From contig NC_086029.1 of the NCBI RefSeq assembly GCF_036323735.1, forward strand, positions 46,332,357-46,396,356: a DNA stretch of 64,000 bases, in the 5' to 3' direction. Shown here piece by piece: positions 11,421 to 22,184 of this stretch (position 1 is the stretch's first letter; the number at the start of each line of letters is the position of its first letter). This DNA comes from Rattus norvegicus. Taxonomy: Eukaryota > Chordata > Mammalia > Rodentia > Muridae. The translations under genes were made by a program, and so were the position numbers. A model generated the notes under the pieces. The model was given only the letters and a program-made list of their open reading frames with translations, had not been told where the DNA came from and made no database searches.

Positions 11421-12010
11421 CGAGGGCAGAAAAGGACCGCCGCCAAGCCGCCCAGGCAGTTTTAATCTACCTCGGCAGGAAGACTTGCTTTATGAGTCAG
11501 TCTGGAGCGGGACACCAAGTCCGTTCAGGAGCCCACGAGTGGCACACGAGGACGCGCAGTTCCACTACAGCCCTGTCCCCTGCTCGCCACCGGACCCCAG
11601 TGATGGCCGCACGCCACAGAGCGGCCCAGGGTCTCGGCCCAGGACCAAGCCGATATCATTCACTCCACATCTTCCGCAGCAGCTAACAAACCCGGGCCTC
11701 CAGGCCACACACCACGCCTGCGCAGTAGTCGCCCTGCCCTGACTTCCGGTCAGGGAGAGGTTACTCGCCCGCACAGGAAATTGGGGTCTGAATCCAGACA
11801 GAACTCAGAAAAGCCAACGGAACTCCTCTCCTGTTACCCGGGCAACGCCAGGCCCACCGGAAGTGCTCTGTTTAACTTAGGTACGGTGGCGAACAGGAGT
11901 GCAGATGCAGGCGGTTCCCCAAGCGGTGGAGAAAACGACTGCGTGCGGCGAGCCTGCGCCTCTGCCACGCGCATGCGCAGTTCTAAGGTCTCCACACCAA
12001 AACCGTAAGG
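11421..12010 (-). promoter_or_regulatory. Setd4: Setd4 CpG-rich promoter region
   Basis: GC- and CpG-rich for several hundred bases, unlike the flanks, and upstream of the first Setd4 coding exon. Recognisable sites are ETS-type ACTTCCGG (11742-11749) and CCGGAAGT (11857-11864), an RFX X-box palindrome GTTACCCGGGCAAC (11833-11846) and a perfect NRF1-type CGCGCATGCGCA (11968-11979). No TATA box stands out. The non-coding first exon probably lies here, but its exact start and donor cannot be fixed by eye. ETS and NRF1 sites are typical of broadly expressed CpG-island promoters. Confidence 0.7.
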
Positions 12011-12714
12011 CTATGAGTATAGCTGCTGACCGTTGCTCCAAAGAGCCAAAGGGAATTCTTTCCTCACCGTGTCCTTTCTTTCTCTGACTTCCCTGTGTGT
12101 GCCCCCTCCACCAGGCTGGCTGGCTTACCTGGTCCCCACTTTGCCCTGCCCTCCAGCTACCAGACCCAGGCGCACCGTTATCGTCATTCACTACTCTTTA
12201 GGTTCCTTATACATCCTGAACTACCCCTGAATGGCTCTTGTACTGAAATAATTCAATGAGCATCTGTCTCACTGCAGCCACAGAGAAAGTATCTGGAGGT
12301 ATGGAAATTGCAGACCAAACAGTCACTGGTATAAAAGAGAAAAACACAAACTGCTTAATCATCCTGAATGACAAAGCAGTTACCCAATCAGGCACTGTAT
12401 GACCTCACCTGTGTAACAATGCGGAGTACCAAGAGAATGGAAGGCTGTTTACTCAAGAAAGACCAACAAGAAGGATACTCGTGCTGATGGAGTGTTTTGT
12501 GTCTTAACTGTGATGGGCACAAAACCTAAAACGCCAATGAAATCATATAGAATAAATACAATTACCTGGGATCACAAAAGGGAAGTGCGAATAGAATTGG
12601 AAGCTTGTCTTGCTGTTGATATGTGATATTTTGCTATAGCTTTGTGAATACATGTAATTTCTGGATTACTTCGTACAATACATGTGATTCTCCAAGCACC
12701 TCCATAAAATGTCA

Positions 12715-12890
12715 AGGGTGGGATGCTAGGGATTTCTCAACAGTTAGGAGCAATGCTCTGGTGCCCAGCACCTACATGGCAGCTCACAACCTCGTGTGAC
12801 TCCAGTCTGTGGGATCTGATGCCTGATGCCCTCTTCTGGCCTCTAGGCATGCACATGGTACACAGACGTACGTTCAATCAGAACACACAT
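12715..12890 (+). mobile_element. B2 SINE
   Basis: 'gcccagcacctacatggcag', 'ctcacaacctcgtgtgactc', 'ctgatgccctcttctggcct' and 'ctaggcatgcacatggtaca' match the B2 body. The head is diverged. Confidence 0.8.
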
Positions 12891-12995
12891 ACGTGGTTTT
12901 TGCCTCCAGTGATTACATGGGTTCCAAAGATTGAACTCAGGTTACAAGGTTGTCGAGGTGCTTGCCCTCACCTGCTGAACCATCCCACCCTGGGC
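12891..12995 (-). mobile_element. B2/B3 SINE fragment, reverse
   Basis: 'acatgggttccaaagattga', 'actcaggttacaaggttgtc' and 'ctgctgaaccatcccaccct' read as a degraded reverse B2/B3 head abutting the forward B2. Confidence 0.65.
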
Positions 12996-13939
12996 AGCAC
13001 TTCCTGATTATTAAGGCTTGTGAAACACCTGCCTAGGTGTTCAAATGGCGCTTTACAAGCAATCTATATGAGGCGATAGAATCTTTTGAAATAGAAATGA
13101 CCTGTTTCCTTTATTTTACTGTATTCCTAATATACGTCTTATTTTAATCTAAATAGCCACTTGTGTCTAATAGCAATAGGAAATGAAACTTGACCTCAAG
13201 AAGCCTATTTCCAGAATGTCAGGAACCAGTGACAAAACTTGTTTCCCAAATGTAATTTTCTGAGCCTGCGGCATCATGTTATCTTTAAAAAGGACTAAAG
13301 GGTGCATCATACTGCTATTTTGAGCACAAAAGAGCAGCCTTCTCTGAAGGCCCACACCTCTGTACACTTCGATACTAACATTCCGGTAAGGCAAAGCTCT
13401 TAGAAGTATCTAAAGGGATACCCCAGGCTAGTAAGGAATGTTTCCTGCCCAAAGATTACCCAATAGCTTCGTTTTGGTGTCCTAAGAGGGAAATTCAATA
13501 CAAATTCCGATTCATCAGCAATTTCTTCCAGTTTCTCCTACAATTCAAGTTCCTACGACTTAAGTGAAAGCTTTATTTTTTTAAACACCAGAAAGAGTTC
13601 CAATTTGCAAGTTGGGGAAAATGGTGCAAAATTTATACAAACACTGAAGAAGACCGTGTCGCATGGGCAAGCTAAATGCATGATTACCGGTCCGACAGCT
13701 GAGCACCCTCCCACCAGCCTTCTCCTGCAGTCTTCCTGGCTGCTGGCTTCAAAACTCCCTGGGAAAAAGCCTGAGATGTCAATCTTATGACCTTGACATT
13801 TTCCTGGCTGGTTTTTAACCACCATCACCGGCCTACATACTCAGAAATAACAGACAATCTGACAACTTTCTTTTCATGCTAAACTTTGATAAAAACAGCC
13901 ACAGTCCTGGGAAGGTGAGCCACTTCCAAGACATACATC

Positions 13940-14141
13940 AATTTGACCAGAGACAACACAACCAGTCCCCGGCAAGCCACGCCCATGGGGGGAGGGGCTT
14001 GGACTGCGCGTGCGTGCTGGTTCCATTCCAAATCCTGGCCCCCTGGAAAACCGGACTAGAAAAGCTGTCCCGCTGCCTCCCAGCTGCAGAGTTTACCCCA
14101 GGTTCTTTGGTCTCCGACGGCCTTTCTACGCACACGCAGCC
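13940..14141 (+). promoter_or_regulatory. Cbr1: Cbr1 copy A proximal promoter and 5' UTR
   Basis: GC-rich, with a CACGCCC/GGGGAGGGG Sp/KLF-type block (13978-13998) and two overlapping GCGTG cores at 14008-14012 and 14012-14016, about 130 bases upstream of the start codon. GCGTG is the core of the Ah-receptor response element, and human CBR1 is known to respond to AhR ligands through such an element near its promoter. No TATA box is evident. The CpG-rich stretch continues into exon 1. Confidence 0.6.
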
Positions 14142-16350
14142 ATGTCTTCCGACAGACCCGTGGCACTGGTGACTGGTGCTAACAAAGGAATCGGATTCGC
14201 GATCGTACGTGATCTCTGTCGTAAATTCTTGGGGGACGTGGTCCTCACGGCGCGGGACGAGTCACGGGGCCACGAGGCGGTGAAGCAGCTGCAGACCGAG
14301 GGCCTGAGCCCACGCTTCCACCAGCTGGACATCGACAACCCGCAGAGCATCCGCGCGCTGCGTGACTTTCTGCTTCAGGAGTACGGAGGACTGAACGTGC
14401 TGGTCAACAATGCGGGCATCGCCTTCAAAGGTAAGCCACAGGGTGTGGTGACTTGCCCAAAGCCTGGGACCAGAGTGGACTGTGCCTCTCTGGGGAGCAT
14501 TACTAGGATCAGAAGTACTATGATGTAGGACTCTGAAACAGATCCCCTAGGAGAAACGCGGCAAGGTAGCGGCTGCAGGCCTCCAGGAAAGCAGAGCCTT
14601 AATGGTCGCCATCATTTCCAGGTTCCCCTCAAGCGGTTGTTGAGTAATTGGGCTTAGCGATACTTCTGGTAAATAAACAAGAGATTGAGGGGAGAGACAG
14701 GGAAAAAAGTGTTACATTACGATCCTGATACACGACCTTCACTCAGCCTCCCCGAGTGGTGGTGTGTTTCAAAAACAATAGAACATTGTCAGATACTCAA
14801 TGGGGCAGTGCTGCAACTAAACACAGAAGTACTTGGAAGTGGATTTCTAATGCTCTGGAACTGTCCGCCCAGCTAACTCTGTTCTCTTTCCTCCTGAAAG
14901 TTGTTGACCCCACCCCCTTCCACATTCAAGCAGAGGTGACAATGAAAACCAACTTTTTTGGTACCCAAGATGTCTGCAAGGAGCTACTCCCTATAATAAA
15001 ACCCCAAGGTGAGTCTGGCCCAGCTCCTCTCCCTCTCTGCACCTGCCTCTCTGCCACTTGGAGGTGTGGCTCTGCTCCTTGGGGTCTGATCTTTTGTAGC
15101 CATTGTCGCTATCTTTGCATACCCAGCTCTTCTTTAACCTTTCAGTATGATTCCAAGGTCCCTTGGTTCCACCTCCTCACCCCTGAGGGGGTTTTAGGAT
15201 TCCAATTATCTCAATACACTTCACATACATACTGACATCACACTGCTCACAATAGCCTGTCCCCACAAGTCCCCAGGTTGGACCCAAGTGCCTCCCTCAG
15301 CTCAGTCTCACAGCAGGTCTCAGCTGTCAAGCTGCACTCCTGCAAACCCTGAGGGGGCCTCCTTTCTGCAGCAGCCTTTTTTCCTGGGCTTCTACACCTC
15401 TTACAGAACCCTTCCCCTCCTAAAAATCTTTTAGGAAGTAGATCAGGTCTTTAGCTTGGTTCACAGGACTCTGTAATCTGACCTTCCTTCCTCTGGGCTC
15501 ATGTTAGCGCCCCATCAACAAGCTTCACCTTTCTGCAAAACAAGCTATCACATGACTTTCGTCGTGAAGTGCTGTAACACCCCCAAATCTCTGGATAGCA
15601 TATGAACCACTGCTCATTAAATACACACCAGTAAAGACAAGTGAGCTGCTTTGGAAATGTGAATCTCTGGTACAGAGGTGACTAAGTGTAGCTCTCTCAG
15701 GACTCCTCTCTCCAGAATGCCCTCTGGACCAGACCTCATGGTCATCTGGCTTCGCTACCCACCCAAACCTTGACGGCAAGACAGCAGATTCTGTGCTATT
15801 TGAGTCCTTTTCTGTGCATCCCTGTCTCAACTGAAATCTTGGGGATCTAATGTCTCACCGTTTGTAAAGTGTTGCTCCTGTGTCTGCATCTCTACATGAT
15901 GATGTGTTTTCAGGCAGAGTGGTGAATGTATCAAGCAGCGTGAGTCTCAGGGCCCTGAAAAGCTGCAGCCCGGAGCTGCAGCAGAAGTTTCGAAGTGAGA
16001 CCATCACTGAGGAAGAGCTGGTGGGGCTCATGAACAAGTTTGTAGAGGATGCAAAGAAAGGAGTCCATGCGAAAGAAGGCTGGCCCAATAGTGCATATGG
16101 GGTCACCAAGATAGGGGTGACAGTCCTGTCCAGAATCTATGCCAGGAAACTCACTGAGGAGAGGAGAGAGGACAAGATCCTCCTGAATGCCTGCTGCCCT
16201 GGGTGGGTCAGAACCGACATGGCAGGACCAAAAGCCACCAAAAGCCCAGAAGAAGGAGCAGAGACCCCCGTGTACTTGGCCCTTTTGCCTCCAGGTGCAG
16301 AGGGGCCTCACGGGCAGTTTGTTCAAGATAAAAAAGTTGAACCATGGTGA
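14142..16350 (+). CDS. Cbr1: carbonyl reductase [NADPH] 1, copy A (iCR-type)
   Basis: Exons 14142-14430, 14901-15008 and 15914-16350 (289+108+437 nt) encode 277 aa, the exact CBR1 length; donors are AAAG|GTAAGC and CAAG|GTGAGT, acceptors GAAAG| and TTTTCAG|. It is a cytosolic monomeric short-chain dehydrogenase/reductase that reduces quinones, prostaglandins and xenobiotic carbonyls with NADPH. Visible are TGANKGIG (residues 11-18), NNAG (89-92), catalytic Ser140, Tyr194 and Lys198 (YGVTK), and Cys227, linked to glutathione binding. The start at ATSSD-type MSSDRP gives the family length and follows GCC. Copy A carries Ser141, Val142, Leu144, Val176, Thr213, Ala236, Lys239 and Pro259. Ala236/Lys239 agree with human CBR1; from memory this matches the inducible rat ovarian enzyme. 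Setd4 lies divergently about 2 kb upstream. Confidence 0.96.
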
Positions 16351-16431
16351 ATCCAACTCTCACCCCCACCCCTTCTATCCTGACTTGGTGAAAGCCAAGG
16401 GACATTTATAATATACCATCACTTCTGGAAA

Positions 16432-16437
16432 AATAAA
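16432..16437 (+). terminator. Cbr1: poly(A) signal, Cbr1 copy A
   Basis: AATAAA 82 bases after the stop codon, the first canonical signal downstream. It is conserved in all three copies. Confidence 0.85.
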
Positions 16438-16487
16438 CATAACTAAGTCTTTAAGCACACAACAGGTGTTTGCAAATGTTTTTTAAG

Positions 16488-16690
16488 TTGTCCTTTAATG
16501 TGTGCATATGAGTGTCTTTAGAGTATGTGTCTGGAAGGGTACCACACCCATAGAGTGCTCTTAGGCGCCAAGAGAGGCAGAGATTTCCAGGAACTGAAGT
16601 TAAAGATGGTCGTAAGCCTGGCGATGGGTGTTGGAAACGGAGCCCCGTCCTCTACAAGAGCAGCCAGTGCTCTTCCCTGCTGACCCATGC
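16488..16690 (-). mobile_element. B3 SINE, reverse, just after Cbr1
   Basis: 'gtgtgcatatgagtgtcttt', 'gaactgaagttaaagatggt' and 'agcagccagtgctcttccct' are the reverse complement of a B3/B2-class SINE. Equivalent copies are at 32691-32893 and 48778-48980, so it predates the duplication. Confidence 0.75.
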
Positions 16691-16929
16691 CTTCTGTCCT
16701 CATTTCTACAGATACCTTCCAGGCAAAACTGGGTTTACCCAGGCATTTAATTGGAGTAAAACTCAGGCCAGGGGAAGGTACAGTGTGACTCCAGTCAGTT
16801 ATCATCAAAGGAGCCAAGTCAGATTGACCTTGCAGTCTGTGCCAACAGCTCAGGGGTGTCCTTGATAGACACTGTGGGGAAAGCCTGAGTAATGACAGTG
16901 GGGACACAAAACAAAGCTCTCAAAGGGTA

Positions 16930-17432
16930 AGGGATCCTTTGTCCTGGGGGCATTCAAGGGACCACGGCCTGGGAAACATATTTAGGTGACCCCATTCCAT
17001 GTTCTGACTTGGAAGCACTTTGATGAAGGTTTTAGAGTTTTACAGAACTAAGACATTCATAAATCAAGGCCACTTTGAAATGCATTGAGGGGCGCCACAG
17101 AGGCAGGTACAATGAGATGGACCTGTCCTATATCCCAAAATGCCACCTCATGACACTCTTAGATCCTGGGTTGGTGGATGCTAGTGTTCCACAGATTCGG
17201 TAGCTTCTAAGAGGTTCTTATTCGTTGTCACGAGGTGTTAGTTAACAAGGAATAACTGTTCTAGAAGCTAAACATTGTCCATTACAAAGTCATTAACCTC
17301 TGATCCTACAGATTTCCAGTCTCTCCAAAGTAGCCTGACCTTTGGTCTCCTCAGGCATATAAATCCTTCCAGGATTCTGGTTCACGGCCAGACACAGCTG
17401 CTTTTCAGGAATTCTCATTCACAGATTCCCTC
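16930..17432 (+). repeat. LTR-like direct repeat, first member, unit A
   Basis: Aligns over about 480 bases with 19735-20218 in the same orientation, sharing 'cagaggcaggtacaa', 'ccttaacctctga'-type and 'gccagacacagctgctt' blocks but clearly diverged between them. Equivalents are 33134-33636 and 49220-49722. Looks like an old LTR or other dispersed repeat; family not identified. Confidence 0.6.
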
Positions 17433-17771
17433 TTTCCAAGGGTCACATTCCGTGCAGGCAGAGGCCACAGTGACAATGTTAAAAGTCTCATAGCTAGGAC
17501 TCGTTCCTAGGATCTGATACTGAGGGGGGCTGGGTAGTGGGCAGGACAGCAGTCTGCAGGAGAGGAATACTGATAAAGCCACATCTGACATGTTATATTT
17601 ACACTCTATATCTAACATTACGTTTATGTGGGGCATAGGTTAGTAAAATTAAATAACCAAGAATATAGAGTCTAAAATGAGCAAAGTTTATGGGACCCAC
17701 CGCATATCTCTGTTTTCTTTTTAGTTGATGAATTTTACTCACTTTTTTAAAAGGTTAGAAATGGAACTGTC

Positions 17772-17877
17772 GGGGCTGGGGATTTAGCTCAGTGGTAGAG
17801 CGCTTACCTAGGAAGCGCAAGGCCCTGCGTTCGGTCCCCAGCTCTGAAAAAAAGAACCAAAAAAAAAAAAAAAAAAA
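17772..17877 (+). mobile_element. ID SINE private to unit A
   Basis: Full ID element ('ggggctggggatttagctca' to 'cggtccccagctctg') with an A-rich tail, flanked by 15-bp duplications at 17757-17771 and 17878-17892 (one mismatch). Units B and C have the uninterrupted empty site (33961-33979 and equivalent), so it inserted into A after duplication, or B and C derive from an empty allele. Confidence 0.95.
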
Positions 17878-18171
17878 AGAAGTGGAACTGTCAACTCAGT
17901 TACTCTAAGATTGGCTCTTTTACTGCTGAAGCATTGATTAAGTGATTTTTTTTAAATTCCAGCGAATTGAACTATAGAACATTTTAGACAGTAATTAAAG
18001 CGAGAAACGTCAGTATTTGAAGTATAAAATGTCAAGAATGCAAGGATCCATTCATGTCTTTTGTGCAATTTCCATAGTAAGAATTAACCAAAATCTTTGG
18101 GTGTCTCTAGCCAGAGTAAATATTTTATTCACTGTTCTCTTGAGTAACAGAATTTATAGAACGAATGAACA

Positions 18172-18197
18172 TGTGTGTGTGTGTATATGTGTGTGTA

Positions 18198-18258
<61 letters not shown>
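18172..18258. repeat. (GT)n array 1, unit A
   Basis: About 87 bases of mostly GT with a few TA steps, followed by 'ttcccatggctatc'. Its equivalents in B and C are much shorter (about 41 bases). This is one of the two arrays that recombined in unit C. Confidence 0.95.
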
Positions 18259-18259
<1 letters not shown>

Positions 18260-19054
18260 CCCATGGCTATCTATGTATAAAAATTCCAAGAATCCAGAAG
18301 CTGATCTTGAGTAAATGCCGGAATCCCAAGGAAGGAGGCTAAACATACCGGTAAGTTAGTGCACTTCCTAGTGAACCTGGAGGAAGCCAGCAACAGAGGA
18401 AGCCTCCCTCTTCCATGTCTCTCTGGAAGCCTCCAGCAGCAGAAGGCTTGGCTCAGGTTGGAGGTGTGTCTTCCCATCACAAGGACCTGGACTAGAAGTG
18501 GATCTTCCCACGTCAGAGAGTTCAAGTAAAACTCTCACGGGTGTGCCTAGCCATTGGGGGTTTGGTCGATTCCAGATGTAGTCAAGTTGACCACCAACAG
18601 TAGCTGTCCCATAGAGTTAAAGTTGAATTTAAAAACTTTGTTTTACCCAAATTATACTGGATAGTGAGATATACGAACATGTCTGTAAAGACAATGTAAA
18701 ACACTTGAATCTTTCCAACATCTGTTTGAAGCAAATAGTCAAAAGAAAAGGGCATGGGCTGCGAAAGTGCATTCTGTACTCATTTGTCCCTTCATTAAAA
18801 CCAACAGAGTATTTTGTTAATCATTTAGACTGCAGAGTCTCCCCCAGGATCTCTGCCCTGGAAGCAGAGACTTCTATCAGGGATGAGACCCAACCCTCAG
18901 CTAAGACACATCACACTGAGGAGTGGCCTGGGGAGATAGGCTTAGGACTGTAGTTAGGAGCTTAGAGTCTGAACAGCCCGTGATGACCCTCAGCATAGCA
19001 AAAATGTAACTTCTGTTGTACTAACTGCACTAACTACCTTCATGCACTTTAAAA

Positions 19055-19130
19055 ACAGGCTGGCTGTGAATTCTAGGTGTCCTCCTGCCTCTGCCTCATG
19101 AGTGCTGGGCTTAAAGGAGTTTTCAGTTAT
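19055..19130 (-). mobile_element. B1 fragment, reverse
   Basis: 'aggctggctgtgaattctag' and 'cctgcctctgcctcatgagt' match a reverse B1 core. Repeated at 35094-35169, 51180-51255, 56146-56221 and 61134-61209 as part of the duplication. Confidence 0.75.
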
Positions 19131-19734
19131 CATCCGGTGTTCCTAAAACTCCTTGGCTAGAGACTTGGCAGGGTCATAAGACAAGCAACATAAAAACGTA
19201 GAATCAAGCATTTGAGGAGGGAAGTCAGGAGACAAAACCAAATGAGAGTAGATTAAAACATTATAAAGACGAGGAAAACCAAATCGAACAAAACCAAACC
19301 CAAATGTCTTCAAAGTTTCAAAGCACAATGCACTGAAAACAGCTACCAGCCAGATTCCTCCTCAATGCCTTTAGAGATCCAAAAGCAAGCCAGCAAACAA
19401 AACAAACGCCTAGACCAAAGCTCTTTCAAAGCCAACATTCAAACCAGATACTAAATCCAAATGCTTCAAAAACAGACAGAAATGGTGTCTACTGAAGTAG
19501 GATCCTTCTTAGCAAGCTCATAATAAACCCAATGTGCTATATCGGAACCAAAGACGATGGGGAGCCCCAGACAGAAGAAACAACACCCAATGGCCCGGAC
19601 TCAGTGCCTCCAAGCAGGCATCTGGCAGCCAGACTTGATTCCTCCATTCAAAACGGATCTTTCTTGGAGCCCCAGGTTGTGGTGCCATGATGGTCTACGT
19701 AAAAGACGCAGCTCTCATCTTCAAGAGAATAAGA

Positions 19735-20218
19735 TAATTTATTCTGAAGCCATTCTGAGTGGCTGTGGTGCAAGAATACAGAATCAGGTTACCTCGATCC
19801 TGTGTTCCAACTCAGAAGCACTTCCAGGAAAGTGTTCTAGTCTTCCAGATCTAAGAACACCGTAAAGGAAGGCAACTTTACATCCACTGATGGGCACGGC
19901 AGAGGCAGGTACAAGATGGAGCTGTTCTGTAGGCCCAAGATGCTGCCTCATGATAATCTCAGATCAAGGGTTGATGGAAGCTAGTCGTCCGCTGAGTTAG
20001 ATGCTTCTGAAAAGTTTTTATTCATTACTTCAGAGTTTGGCAAGGGGGAGCTGTTCCAGAAGTTAAACCAAGTTCAACATAAAGTCCTTAACCTCTGACC
20101 TTAGAGAATTCCAGTCTGTCCATAGCAGCCTGTCCTTCAGTCCCTTCAGGCACAGACCTCCTACAGGAGTCTGCTTCACAGCCAGACACAGCTGCTTGTC
20201 ACGAATTTTTGTTCACAA
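19735..20218 (+). repeat. LTR-like direct repeat, second member, unit A
   Basis: Partner of 16930-17432. Contains 'agataatttattctgaagcc' near its start and 'gccagacacagctgcttgtc' near its end. Equivalents: 35774-36257, 51860-52343, 56826-57309 and 61814-62297. The member downstream of each 5-kb subunit start is therefore present five times in the window. Confidence 0.6.
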
Positions 20219-20429
20219 TGAAAAGCCACACAAGGATTGAAAAGTGAGTGAGCTCACACAGGAAGCAAACACACAGTGTGTGTGTGTGTGACGGTTTTTC
20301 TTTTGTGTAATGTGTATGTGCTGTCATGTGCATGTACAGTGTATATGTGTTTTGATGCTCATATGCATGACAGCCTCAGGGGTCACCCCTCCGGTGCTGG
20401 ACCCTGCTCTGATCCATTTCGGCTTCTCA

Positions 20430-20545
20430 TTCTGTTTCAAAGATAGGTTAGTTGCTGGACTAGCTGGCCAACCAGATCCAGGGATCTGCGGTCTCTGCCT
20501 CCTTAGTGTGGGGGTTAAAGCCTATGCCATGGGTCCTGGGCTCTG
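20430..20545 (-). mobile_element. B1/B4-like SINE fragment, reverse
   Basis: 'gttgctggactagctggcca' and 'gcggtctctgcctccttagt' resemble a degraded reverse B1/B4. Repeated at 36500-36615, 52555-52670, 57521-57636 and 62513-62628. Confidence 0.5.
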
Positions 20546-22049
20546 ACTCACGCTCCTAAGGCAAGCAGTTCGCTGGCTGACCTAACCCACTCCTCAGCCT
20601 GCAGGACGCCTTCTAGATTACTTTTATTCTTTCACTTTTAAACCTATTGAAATCTTTGCAACCATGGGAGAGGCTAGGAGGCAGCTACTAATTTTATATT
20701 TACCTTTTATCTGTTGAAAGCTTTCCAACCAGGGCGAAAGGCTTGGATCCTGCTCAGCTCTGACGTGTCTGCCAGCATGCCGGAGGCCCCGGGCTTGGGT
20801 TTCTAGAACAAAGAGGGGCAGGAAGAAATTCTCAGCTTTACCAACGTAATACATGAGCTGAAACTGAATGAGTAAGCCTCACTGTGTGTCTTTCACACTG
20901 ACTATCAAGTCAGCGTGGTAAGATACACGTCGACATGTGGGTGTGCAAACCTCACCGGCTGTGTGGACATGCATAGTCTATGCTGTCATCCCACACAATG
21001 AAGAAAAGTGCAAGCTCACTTTCTTGCTCAAGGGAGCTTGCAATATCTGGAACCATCCATGACCCTTCCTCTCTCAGGAACCCTGAATATTACTCAAGGC
21101 CTCTGATATGATCTCCCTGTGGACCAGTGATTTCTGGGCTGGAGGAGGGATGATCACCCCTGAACAGAAAGCCAGGCCTTTCATAGTTCATTGCACAAGG
21201 CTTCTCTCCCAACAGGGATGTTCATTTCCTCTTAGTTATTTTGGTTTTTGTAAACAGACACCAGAACATCAAGATCAAACTCATGGCCATAGAGTTCCAA
21301 GTGATAGTCTGAAAATGTATACTCCGATCCAGAGATATTTTTCCTTCACACCTTAATAACAGCTAGCATTGCAAAGGTTTTAAAGAATGGATTCCAAGTG
21401 GATATCCTTGACTAACCATCTCATCTTGGAGTTTAATTATTCAATATTCCTAAAGGTCTGTTTCTTAGGCCGGAGGGTAAGGTACATAATGCTAAAATAA
21501 GAGTTTTGGAAAAGCGTAAAATTATGACTCATGCATAGAGGATTGAGCTTCTATTAAACACATGTACGATTATTTGTATGATAAGGGGTTCCAGACAGAT
21601 GTGGAATGAAGGCACTATTAAAGAATAAACAGGGACAAAAACCAGTGTGTCCACGGTGTAGAGAATGTAGCTTAAATCCCTCATAAATAGGACAGCATTT
21701 ACATGTCTGTCAGGCCCTACAACCCAAAAGCAGTTGCAAACAGAATGAATAGGGTCAAGGTGCAGTGCTATGATCTTCCTGGGAAACAGTCACCACCCTT
21801 GAATGAGCCTGATAAGGATCCACCATGCCCAATACAGACCAGGAGGAAGGAAACTCACACGGGGTTTGGGGAAACGTGGAGGGGGATGGGGGTGGAGAAT
21901 TACAGTCCCAGTTGGCCTGCTCGCCATTGCTAACTACTTCACAAAGTCACTTCCTCAGATTCCCTAAAGTAATTCCTCTAACTGAGGACTTCAACTTCCT
22001 TCTGAACTTCGTAGGCCTATGCATGCTACAACGGAATACAAGCAGGCAG

Positions 22050-22184
22050 GCACACAGCACACCTATACACATGCGGACACACACATATACATGTGGGCAT
22101 GCAGGGGACACATATATGACCACATGTGTGCATGTACACAAACACACACACCACACACACCACACCACACACACACACACACAT
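22050..22184. repeat. CA-rich alternating purine-pyrimidine tract, unit A
   Basis: CA repeats mixed with ATATAC, CATGTG and GCATGC steps. The equivalent pure CA ends are at 38233-38275, 54294-54332 and 59260-59310, with different lengths in each copy. Could adopt Z-DNA; no gene. Confidence 0.85.

Larger units (their letters stand above)
12011..13390. other. intergenic between Setd4 promoter and duplication start
   Basis: Single-copy in this window. Contains B2-type SINE matter at 12715-12990. No gene or conserved open frame is recognised; the frames at 12207-12395 and 13167-13394 look random. Confidence 0.6.

Noticed and set aside
13985..14141. Upstream start for Cbr1 copy A
   Set aside because: The upstream ATG at 13985 is out of frame in copy A, and the open stretch before MSSDRP has no in-frame ATG start; the family length of 277 residues fits the ATG at 14142.
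17772..17877. tRNA gene (the ID head has A-box and B-box-like sequence)
   Set aside because: The sequence is a complete ID SINE with an A tail and target duplications, not a tRNA cloverleaf at a tRNA locus.
19557..19865. A 102-codon frame conserved in all five 5-kb segments
   Set aside because: It is unchanged because the segments are young copies. It overlaps the LTR-like repeat, resembles no known family, and neighbouring non-coding bases are equally conserved.
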